12,800 nucleotides of DNA, taken from positions 1 to 12,800 of the forward strand of contig QHOP01000090.1 in NCBI GenBank assembly GCA_003219345.1, in the 5' to 3' direction. Positions 6,874-12,800 of the stretch are shown here, piece by piece; positions within the stretch are counted from its first letter, which is position 1; each line of letters begins with the position of its first letter. This DNA is from Verrucomicrobiota bacterium. GTDB taxonomy: Bacteria; Verrucomicrobiota; Verrucomicrobiia; Limisphaerales; AV2. The position numbers were made by a program, and so were the translations under genes. The notes beneath the pieces are model-generated. The model was not told where the DNA came from. It made no database searches and saw only the letters and a program-made list of their open reading frames with translations.

Positions 6874-8658
6874 ATGTCCGAATCGCCCGGCAAATCCTCG
6901 CGCGGAGTCGCGTTGCGGCTTTCGCTCGCCTGCGACCTCACGGAGGTGCGGCCGGCTATCCTGGCCGTGCGCGGGTTCCTGGCTGAACAAGGTCTGGCGG
7001 CAAAGGATTTGACGAAGTGCGAACTGGCGCTCGCCGAAGCTTGCAACAACGCCATCAATCATGCCGCCGACGGGGCGAAATCGAAAGCGATTGAAATCGA
7101 AGTGATCTGCAACGCGGCGAAAGTCGAGTTGCGCGTCAACGACCACACGCCGGGTTTCGATTGGCCGCAGCGCGTCCAGCTGCCGGATTCGGAGAGCGAG
7201 CGTGGCCGGGGCTTGTACCTCATCCAGTCACTCATGGACAGCTCGCTATATTTTCGTGGTGCGGGCGAGAATTCCCTGTGGATGTGCAAGAATCGTCCGT
7301 CTCAAACGGGTTCCCTCACATTGCCTCCCGCAAATCTGGAAGAATTGGATCGCCGGCTGGCCGAGAGCGAACAAATCATCAGCGACATGGCGGAGGAGCT
7401 CAGCTCGTGTTATGAAAGCCTTTCGGCCATTTTTCGTTTCAGCGCGGAGCAGGGAAAGTCAATCGGTTTGGAGAATTTTTCGAGGCGCCTGCTGAGCGAC
7501 TTGCTGCGAATCACTGCCGCGGACTGGTTCGTGCTGCGCCTGGTTCCCAAGGAACAGTCCCGGCTCGTCGTATTCACCGCCTCCGAACCGGGGTTGGATT
7601 TGGAGCCGCTGGAGGTGCCGCACTCGGCCGGTTTGGCCCGTCCGGTTGAGGTGCGTGCTGCGTTGAACCGCCAGGACATTTGGTTCGACCAGCAAAAAGC
7701 ACTGGAGGGTGACGATCCGCTGCAGCGGGCCAAACCGGACTCGCTGGGATTGGTGCATCCGTTTTATTTCGGTGATACGCTGATCGGCGCCCTCACGGTG
7801 GGGAAAACAATCTCGCGTGTTCCGTTCTCCGCGGCGCAAACCAACGTGGTGCATACGTTCGCGGATTTTCTTGCGATTCAAATCGTCAACGCACGCTTTC
7901 AAGAGGAACGGGTCAACAACCTGCTCGTGGCACGCGATCTGCAGATCGCCAAGAACATCCAGCGATCGCTATTGATGAAAACAGTGCCGCAATTGCCCGG
8001 CTTCGGTCTGGCCGGTTACTGCGAGAGTGCGCGCCAGGTGGGCGGCGATTTTTATGATGCGGTCAAATTGTCCGACCACGCGTTGCTCCTGATTATTGCC
8101 GACGTGATGGGGAAAGGGATTCCCGCGGCCATGTTTGCGGCGATCTTACGCAGTTTGTTGCGCGCCTTGCCGGAATTGACCAATCAACCTTCCGAACTGC
8201 TCTCGCGGGTGAACCGACTGCTGTTCGATGAACTGTCTGAAGTGGACATGTTCATCACGGCGCAACTGGTTTACGTTGATATCAGGAAACGAAGGCTGAT
8301 TACCGCCAGTGCCGGCCATTGCCCGTTGCTGCTGGCCGTCGCCGGCGATGCGGAAGTCAAAATGCTTTCGCCCGAAGGAATGCCCTTGGGAATTCTACCC
8401 GACACGCCTTTCACGGATGAAACGGCTGAGTTGCCCCGAAACTGCCGTGTTCTGCTCTACACGGATGGCCTGACCGAAGCCCGCAACGCACGAGGCGATC
8501 TCTTCGGCCAGGAGCGCTTGCTGGAATGGCTCAAGGAAACCACGACCCGCCCGCGGAAGGCCGAGGAGTTGAAGGACGAACTGGCTGCAGAGCTCGCGAA
8601 ATTTCAAGCGAATACAAGCTTGAAAGATGACCAGACTTTTCTCATCATGGCCGAGTGA
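6874..8658 (+). CDS. Fused RsbW-like kinase / GAF / SpoIIE-type PP2C phosphatase
   Basis: This 594-residue soluble protein carries both enzymes of a partner switch. Residues 12-138 are a HATPase of the anti-sigma serine kinase type: N box LALAEACNNAINHA (51-64, with E55 and N59), G1 NDHTPGFD (89-96) and G2 ERGRGLYL (109-116). A coiled segment (about 152-185) leads to a GAF-like domain (about 195-342). A helical linker with RDLQIAKNIQRSLL (354-367) precedes the SpoIIE/PP2C phosphatase, with metal-binding GGDFYD (390-395), D410 in ADVMGKG, TDG (530-532) and DDQTFL (585-590). By family, the HATPase would phosphorylate the STAS protein or bind a sigma factor, and the PP2C domain would dephosphorylate the antagonist. 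An AGGA overlapping the STAS stop codon serves as ribosome site. No membrane segment is present, so input is probably a GAF ligand or the downstream receiver. Confidence 0.93.
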   Translation: MSESPGKSSRGVALRLSLACDLTEVRPAILAVRGFLAEQGLAAKDLTKCELALAEACNNAINHAADGAKSKAIEIEVICNAAKVELRVNDHTPGFDWPQRVQLPDSESERGRGLYLIQSLMDSSLYFRGAGENSLWMCKNRPSQTGSLTLPPANLEELDRRLAESEQIISDMAEELSSCYESLSAIFRFSAEQGKSIGLENFSRRLLSDLLRITAADWFVLRLVPKEQSRLVVFTASEPGLDLEPLEVPHSAGLARPVEVRAALNRQDIWFDQQKALEGDDPLQRAKPDSLGLVHPFYFGDTLIGALTVGKTISRVPFSAAQTNVVHTFADFLAIQIVNARFQEERVNNLLVARDLQIAKNIQRSLLMKTVPQLPGFGLAGYCESARQVGGDFYDAVKLSDHALLLIIADVMGKGIPAAMFAAILRSLLRALPELTNQPSELLSRVNRLLFDELSEVDMFITAQLVYVDIRKRRLITASAGHCPLLLAVAGDAEVKMLSPEGMPLGILPDTPFTDETAELPRNCRVLLYTDGLTEARNARGDLFGQERLLEWLKETTTRPRKAEELKDELAAELAKFQANTSLKDDQTFLIMAE

Positions 8659-8679
8659 AACGTCGCTGAAAAGGCCGAT

Positions 8680-9066
8680 ATGCCGCATAAAATACTGATC
8701 GTAGATGACGAGCCGTTCATGTTGCGCTTGATTCAGCACCATCTGGAAAACGCCGGCTACGAAATGATCAAGGCCCGCAACGGGCGCGAGGCGGTTGAAG
8801 CTGCCACGCGCGAAAACCCCTGCCTCGTCGTCATGGATGCCATGATGCCAAACATGGATGGGCTCTCTGCCCTCCGGCAACTCAAGCAAGAGCCATCCAC
8901 GCGCGCCATTCCGGTCATCATGCTCACGGCCAATCCGCATAAATACACCCGCGAGGAAGCGGAATCATCCGGCGCCGCGATTTTCCTGACCAAACCCTTC
9001 AGCCCCACCCAACTCCTTGAAGAGATTCGCAAGCACACCTTGGGCATCGACATGCCTCAACACTGA
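8680..9066 (+). CDS. CheY-like single-domain response regulator
   Basis: The 128-residue protein is one receiver domain with no output domain. All catalytic residues are visible: acidic pair D9/D10 in ILIVDDE, phospho-acceptor D53 in VVMDAMMPNMDG, T83 in MLTAN and K105 in LTKPFSP. It should therefore accept phosphate and signal by protein contact. A GAAAAGG ribosome site precedes the ATG, 21 nt after the phosphatase stop, so it is the third gene of the operon. Candidate phosphodonors include the Hpt domain of the divergent hybrid kinase, and a candidate target is the phosphatase fusion; both are inferences from position. Confidence 0.93.
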   Translation: MPHKILIVDDEPFMLRLIQHHLENAGYEMIKARNGREAVEAATRENPCLVVMDAMMPNMDGLSALRQLKQEPSTRAIPVIMLTANPHKYTREEAESSGAAIFLTKPFSPTQLLEEIRKHTLGIDMPQH

Positions 9067-9074
9067 AGGCGCTT

Positions 9075-9131
9075 GCCGCGTGAGCGGCTTTGCCAGCGCT
9101 GCCGGATCAATCAAGCGTGCGCTTTTTCTTT
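9075..9131 (+). terminator. Possible terminator after the receiver gene
   Basis: GCCGC-GTGA-GCGGC (9075-9088) is a perfect 5-bp hairpin closed by a GNRA-type loop, just after the receiver stop codon, but only three T residues follow. A second short stem AAGC-GTGC-GCTT (9113-9124) runs into a T-rich stretch (TTTCTTT). Either could end the operon transcript; neither is a strong intrinsic terminator. Confidence 0.35.
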
Positions 9132-9149
9132 GCTACTTACGGCCAGAGG

Positions 9150-9155
9150 TATAAA
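9150..9155 (+). promoter_or_regulatory. Possible -10 box of the beta-propeller gene
   Basis: TATAAA at 9150-9155 is a 5 of 6 match to the -10 consensus. No good -35 hexamer is seen about 17 nt upstream. Transcription would start around 9162, giving a very short leader before the ATG at 9174, which fits the lack of a Shine-Dalgarno sequence there. Confidence 0.3.
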
Positions 9156-9173
9156 TTTGCCAGGCTTGGCACC

Positions 9174-10358
9174 ATGAGAACTTCAAATCAAAAAGCAGCC
9201 TTTCTCCCATTTGCATTCTGTGCGTGCCTCTGGAGTTTGTCGATTGCACACGGGCGAGCAGACCCGGCCAAGGTCAGTGTGATTCGCGCGCCCGACGGCG
9301 GCATTCAGCCGCAAGCCGCAGTCGATGCCAAAGGTGTTGTCCACTTGATCTACTTCAAAGGCGAACCGCAGGGCGGCGACATTTTTTACGCTCGGCGCAA
9401 ACCCGGCGAAGAGGCTTTTTCACCGCCCATGCGCGTCAACCGCCAGGCGGCGAGCGCGATTGCCACGGGAACGATTCGCGGCGCGCAACTGGCCATCGGC
9501 AGAAATGGCCGAGTGCATGTGGCCTGGATGGGAGGCCAAGGCGCCGCTCGCGTCACGGTAAACGGCAAGGAAGCCACGCCGATGCTGTACACTCGATCAA
9601 ATGATGCGGACACGGCATTTGAACCGGAGCGCAACCTCATCACCTGGGCAGCCGGGCTGGACGGAGGCGGGTCCGTCGCGGCCGATTTGCAGGGCAACGT
9701 TTATGTCGTCTGGCACGCGAGTCCGCCCGGAAACCAAAGGGGAGAAGCCGGTCGCGCGGTGTTTGTCGCCCATTCGACCGACGAGGGAGGAACGTTCAAA
9801 CGCGAGGAGCAAGCGAATCGCAGAGCAACCGGCGCCTGCGGCTGCTGCGGTCTGCGGGCTTTTGCGGACTCGAAAGGGAGGCTTTACATCGTTTATCGCG
9901 CGGCGGATGAAATGAGCCGTGACATGACGCTCCTGGTCTCGCGCGATCACGCCGCGAACTTTGAAGTGGAGACGGTGAACCAATGGATGATTAAAAGTTG
10001 TCCGATGAGCAGTTGTGCGTTCGCCGAGAGCGATTCCGGCGTTGTGGCCGCTACGGAGAGAGATGGCCAGGTTTACTTCAATGTGATCGAGCCTGAAACC
10101 TTGAGCCTTTCGCGTCCCGCTGCCGCTCCCGGCGGCGAAAAGCGCAAACACCCGGTTGTGGCCGCCAACTCAAAAGGGGAGGTCCTGATCGCCTGGACGG
10201 AAGGCACCGCCTGGCAAAAGGGCGGTGCGCTGGGATGGCAGCTCTTTGATAAACATGGCAAAGCAACTGCTGAAAAAGGTCATGCCGACGGCGTGCCAGT
10301 CTGGAGCCTGCCAGCGGCCTTTGCTCAATCGGACGGGAGTTTTATGGTGGTTTATTGA
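9174..10358 (+). CDS. Secreted sialidase-like (Asp-box) beta-propeller protein with cysteine cluster
   Basis: From the ATG at 9174 the protein has 394 residues with an N-terminal signal peptide (about 1-28, hydrophobic core 9-24), so it is exported. An upstream in-frame start at 9090 would bury the signal peptide behind 28 extra residues and is rejected. Repeated blade-like units of the form A.D.KG.VH..Y are visible near 49-60, 107-118, 169-180, 230-241 and 330-341. A perfect Asp box STDEGGTF lies at 201-208, and degenerate ones SNDADTAF (142-149) and SRDHAANF (256-263) mark further blades. This suggests a six-bladed sialidase/BNR fold, but I see no proof of sialidase catalysis. Five cysteines cluster in two motifs, ACGCCG (221-226) and SCPMSSC (275-281), which could form disulfides or a metal site. 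The substrate is unknown. It lies 107 nt after the receiver gene with its own possible promoter. Confidence 0.85.
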   Translation: MRTSNQKAAFLPFAFCACLWSLSIAHGRADPAKVSVIRAPDGGIQPQAAVDAKGVVHLIYFKGEPQGGDIFYARRKPGEEAFSPPMRVNRQAASAIATGTIRGAQLAIGRNGRVHVAWMGGQGAARVTVNGKEATPMLYTRSNDADTAFEPERNLITWAAGLDGGGSVAADLQGNVYVVWHASPPGNQRGEAGRAVFVAHSTDEGGTFKREEQANRRATGACGCCGLRAFADSKGRLYIVYRAADEMSRDMTLLVSRDHAANFEVETVNQWMIKSCPMSSCAFAESDSGVVAATERDGQVYFNVIEPETLSLSRPAAAPGGEKRKHPVVAANSKGEVLIAWTEGTAWQKGGALGWQLFDKHGKATAEKGHADGVPVWSLPAAFAQSDGSFMVVY

Positions 10359-10405
10359 GGCCAGGCGAATTGTGCCGACGCGGAATGGAGCCTGTGGCAG
10401 GAACG

Positions 10406-10441
10406 TTGACAACTGTCAGGCGGGCTGTTTACTGTAACAGC
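10406..10441 (+). promoter_or_regulatory. Promoter of the coiled-coil/lipoprotein unit, overlaid by two palindromes
   Basis: A perfect TTGACA -35 (10406-10411) is followed after 16 nt by TTTACT (10428-10433), a 4 of 6 -10 match, placing the start near 10440 and about 26 nt before the ATG. The palindrome TGACA-AC-TGTCA (10407-10418) overlaps the -35. GCTGTT/AACAGC (10424-10429 and 10436-10441), which becomes an 8-bp palindrome if one T is bulged, covers the -10 and start site. Both look like operator half-sites. Confidence 0.5.
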
Positions 10442-10465
10442 AATTAAACCTTAAACGAGAAGAGA

Positions 10466-11221
10466 ATGGTCAGGATTTCTTTAATCATCGCGATTTTGGC
10501 TGGCATTGCCGCCTTGGCGGTCAGCCAGTTGATGGTGGCGGAGAAAATCAAGACGCTGACTTCCGACCTGGAAACGACAAAGCAGAGTTTATCCGCTTCT
10601 AAAGAAGCCGAGCGTAAAGCCAGCAAGGAAGCCAAAGAAGCCCTGACGGCGGCCGAAAAAGCCAAAAGGGAACTGGATACAACCAAGAACGACCTCGCTG
10701 CCGCGAGTGAGAAGGCGGACCAGCAGGAAAAGCGCGCCAACGATCTGGCTGCCCGACTCGACAAGACAACTCTGGAAAGAAACGACGCGCAGACCAAGCT
10801 GGCCGCGTGGTCGGCTTTAGGTCGCTCGATTGATGAGCTTAAGGCGACGATGGTGGAGAATAAAAAGCTGGTGGGTGACAACGACGCGTTGAAAAAGGAA
10901 AACAAGGTTTTGGCGCGGACGCTTAACCAGACGAAGTCGGAGTTGGACTTGCTGACAGGAGCGAAAACGAAGGTTGAGTTGCCTCCGGACTTGAAAGGCA
11001 AAGTCGTTGCGGTCGATCCGAAATACGAATTTGTCGTCCTGGACATCGGGCTCGACGACGGTGTGTTGGCTCGCGGCGAAATGCTTGTGAACCGCTCCGG
11101 CAAACTGGTTGCCAAAGTTCGGATCCTGACCACCGAATCTCATCGCAGCGTCGCCAACGTCCTGGCGGACTGGAAGCAGGGAGAAATCATGGAAGGCGAT
11201 GTCGTTTTGGTTGGCTTATAA
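10466..11221 (+). CDS. Membrane-anchored coiled-coil protein of unknown function
   Basis: The 251-residue protein has one N-terminal TM helix (3-21, a signal anchor), so the rest is probably periplasmic. Residues 25-165 are rich in Lys, Glu, Ala and Asp with heptad spacing and form a long coiled coil. The C-terminal domain (about 176-251) is beta-rich: GKVVAVDPKYEFVVLDIG (178-195), DDGVLARGE (197-205), KLVAKVRI (213-220) and a terminal GEIMEGDVVL. It resembles the small beta-barrel at the end of MreC or FlgT-like proteins by general pattern only. A purine-rich GAGAAGAG precedes the ATG. The next gene starts 5 nt after the stop, so the two are likely co-expressed. A cell-envelope scaffolding role is an inference from this architecture. 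Confidence 0.85.
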   Translation: MVRISLIIAILAGIAALAVSQLMVAEKIKTLTSDLETTKQSLSASKEAERKASKEAKEALTAAEKAKRELDTTKNDLAAASEKADQQEKRANDLAARLDKTTLERNDAQTKLAAWSALGRSIDELKATMVENKKLVGDNDALKKENKVLARTLNQTKSELDLLTGAKTKVELPPDLKGKVVAVDPKYEFVVLDIGLDDGVLARGEMLVNRSGKLVAKVRILTTESHRSVANVLADWKQGEIMEGDVVLVGL

Positions 11222-11226
11222 GATTC

Positions 11227-11403
11227 ATGCAACGCAAATCTATCAGTCTTTCGCTTGGGCTTTTTCTGCTGCTGTTGGGGGTTGTCGGCATCCTTTGTTC
11301 CGGCTGTGCGAGCACCGAACCCGAAAACGCGTCGGCGCGACCGTGGAACGAGCCGCGCGGCTGGGAAACCGGTTTGCCGCCGGCGATGTACCAAGGACGT
11401 TGA
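11227..11403 (+). CDS. Tiny lipoprotein with Trp-rich tail
   Basis: A 58-codon reading frame starts at the ATG at 11227 and ends with TGA at 11401-11403. Its N-terminus has Arg/Lys followed by a hydrophobic stretch (8-23) and then CSGC (24-27), a near-lipobox with Cys27 as the likely lipidated residue; the -3 position is Cys rather than Leu, so processing is not certain. The mature part is only about 32 residues: a short polar spacer and then PWNEPRGWETGLP (39-51), ending in YQGR. The spacing of 5 nt from the coiled-coil gene, without a promoter between them, supports translation as the second gene of that unit. I do not know its function; its size suggests an accessory subunit or envelope tether. 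Confidence 0.75.
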   Translation: MQRKSISLSLGLFLLLLGVVGILCSGCASTEPENASARPWNEPRGWETGLPPAMYQGR

Positions 11404-11436
11404 TTCTACACGACCGACAAGCGGCTGTTGCCTCGT

Positions 11437-12800
11437 CTATTTCGCAAACTCCACGCACCGCGTCTCGCGAACGACTGTGACGCGGATTTGTCCAGGATAT
11501 TGCAGGGACTCTTCAATCTTTCGGGCAATGTTGCGCGCGAGGACAAAAGCCTGCTCATCGTCAATTTGATCCGGCTGAACCACCACCCGCAACTCCCGGC
11601 CGGCCTGGACAGCGAAACATCGATCAACGCCTGGAAATGACAGGCCGACCTTCTCCAGGTTTTCCAATCGGTTGATATAAGTCGTCATCGTTTCCGAGCG
11701 AGCGCCGGGGCGCGAGGCGCTGATGGCGTCGGCGGCGCTGACAAGTATTCCCAGAACGTTGGTGTGGGGGACTTCGTCGTGATGTGAGGCCACGCCGTTG
11801 ATTACGTCTTCGGATTCACCGTAACGCTTGATGAACTCTGCCCCGATGATGGCGTGGGAGCCTTCGACTTCGTGATTGATGGCCTTGCCGATGTCGTGCA
11901 GCAGACCGGCCCGCTTGGCTGCGGTAACGTCGAGCCCTAATTCCGCTCCCATCAGAGCCATCAGCTGGGCGACTTCGACCGAGTGATCCAGGATGTTCTG
12001 CGAGAAACTGTGGCGGAAGCGAAGCCGGCCCAGCCGTTTGACGATTTCCACGTGCATCGGCGGCAATCCGAGCTTGAAGACCGCCTCCTCGCCGGCATGT
12101 AAGATGGCTTCGTCCATTTCCTGCGAAACTTTGGCCACGACTTCCTCGATACGCGTCGGATGAATCCGCCCGTCGAGAATCAGCCGTTGCATCGCTTCCC
12201 GCGCAATTTCGCGCCGCACGGGGTCGAAACCGGACAACACGACCGCGTTGGGCGTGTCATCGATGAGCACGGTGATTCCGGTGGCCGCTTCGAAGGCGCG
12301 AATATTGCGCCCTTCGCGGCCGATGATCCGCCCTTTGATGTCGTCGCCCTGCAACGCCACTGTGGCCGTGGTGGTTTCAAAAGTGTGTTCGCCTGCGTAC
12401 CGTTGGATGGCGAGACTGATCACGCGGCGGGCCTGCTCTTCCGCCTTCAGCTTGGCTTCCTCCAAAATGTGCCGCGTCAAATCGGTCGCGTCCCGCAGCG
12501 CTTCCTGTTCAACTTCTTTCAAGAGCAGCCCGCGGGCCTCAGCCTCGCTCAAATGGGAAAGCTTTTGGAGCTGTTCCTTGCGCAGCCTGGCGAGCCAGAT
12601 CAATTCGTTGCGTTCGGATTCGACCGTGCATTTCTTTTCTTCCAGATCCTGTTGCTTGTCGCGCAAATCTTTTTCTCGCTGAACCAGTCCTTCCAATTGT
12701 CGGTTGATCAACGATTCCCGTTCGGCCAGACGCAGTTCGAGGTCAGTGAGTTCGCGGCGGCGTGTGCCGAAGGATTTTTCCGTTTGCTCGCGGAGTTTCA
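11437..12800 (-). CDS. rny: Ribonuclease Y, 5' end beyond the window
   Basis: About 453 codons are visible, ending in the typical C-terminus VRETRCVEFAK, and the frame stays open to the right edge. RNase Y is a membrane-tethered endoribonuclease that starts mRNA turnover. The visible part begins in the long coiled coil (about 1-130 of the visible residues). The KH domain follows, with GRIIGREGRNIRAFE at 156-170, then the HD phosphohydrolase domain with LLHDIGKAINHE (299-310; catalytic His-Asp 301-302) and SADAISASRPGAR. Roughly 70 N-terminal residues, including the usual TM anchor, are outside the window. The TTG at 12711 is internal and not the start, because the coiled coil continues upstream of it. 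The gene converges with the lipoprotein gene, leaving 33 nt between stop codons. Confidence 0.96.
   Translation of the reverse strand, partial: KLREQTEKSFGTRRRELTDLELRLAERESLINRQLEGLVQREKDLRDKQQDLEEKKCTVESERNELIWLARLRKEQLQKLSHLSEAEARGLLLKEVEQEALRDATDLTRHILEEAKLKAEEQARRVISLAIQRYAGEHTFETTTATVALQGDDIKGRIIGREGRNIRAFEAATGITVLIDDTPNAVVLSGFDPVRREIAREAMQRLILDGRIHPTRIEEVVAKVSQEMDEAILHAGEEAVFKLGLPPMHVEIVKRLGRLRFRHSFSQNILDHSVEVAQLMALMGAELGLDVTAAKRAGLLHDIGKAINHEVEGSHAIIGAEFIKRYGESEDVINGVASHHDEVPHTNVLGILVSAADAISASRPGARSETMTTYINRLENLEKVGLSFPGVDRCFAVQAGRELRVVVQPDQIDDEQAFVLARNIARKIEESLQYPGQIRVTVVRETRCVEFAK

Noticed and set aside
7459..7902. 147-codon minus-strand frame opposite the phosphatase fusion
   Set aside because: It shadows the GAF region of a convincing gene, with no ribosome site or recognised motif.
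10444..11133. 229-codon minus-strand frame opposite the coiled-coil gene
   Set aside because: The Ser/Ala/Phe-rich translation is what the antisense of Lys/Glu/Ala-rich coiled-coil codons gives; the plus-strand frame has promoter, start and domain logic.
12709..12711. TTG at 12711 as start of RNase Y
   Set aside because: The coiled coil continues in frame up to the window edge, so the true start lies outside.

Overview
The window looks like a chromosomal segment of a moderately GC-rich Gram-negative bacterium, most likely from the Verrucomicrobiota (Pedosphaera/Limisphaerales-like). This placement is an inference. It rests on RNase Y, on a tiny lipoprotein with a Trp-rich tail next to a membrane-anchored coiled-coil protein, and on an AACAGGAG/AACAGAG-type inverted repeat of a kind I associate with that phylum. 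No transposase, phage gene, CRISPR array or rRNA was seen.

Layout: 1-231 has no gene I can support. A complete tRNA-Lys(CTT) with encoded CCA follows (232-307), then a non-coding stretch with a near-perfect 17-bp inverted repeat and GC-rich hairpins (308-542). Two minus-strand regulatory genes come next. One is a sigma-54-dependent activator with a degenerate receiver domain (543-1883). The other, upstream of it, is a very large membrane hybrid histidine kinase (2000-6106) built as signal peptide, two OB-like periplasmic modules, TM, three PAS domains, HisKA, HATPase, REC, REC and Hpt. A divergent intergenic region of about 450 bp then leads into a plus-strand three-gene operon: a STAS anti-sigma-factor antagonist (6559-6867), an RsbW-like kinase/GAF/PP2C phosphatase fusion (6874-8658) and a CheY-like receiver (8680-9066).

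Downstream on the plus strand are a secreted Asp-box beta-propeller protein with a five-cysteine cluster (9174-10358), and a likely two-gene unit: a membrane-anchored coiled-coil protein (10466-11221) and a 58-residue lipoprotein (11227-11403). The latter converges on ribonuclease Y (minus strand, 11437 to the right edge, 5' end outside the window).

How the genes may work together (inference): 543-9066 is a signalling island. The large kinase reads a periplasmic signal and sends phosphate through REC and Hpt domains. The only receiver with all catalytic residues in the window is the CheY-like protein of the divergent partner-switching operon. The adjacent sigma-54 activator has lost the receiver residues, so it should not be a conventional phospho-acceptor. 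The partner-switching operon has antagonist, kinase and phosphatase activities in just two proteins; its target sigma factor or effector is not in the window. RNase Y and tRNA-Lys are housekeeping genes flanking this island.
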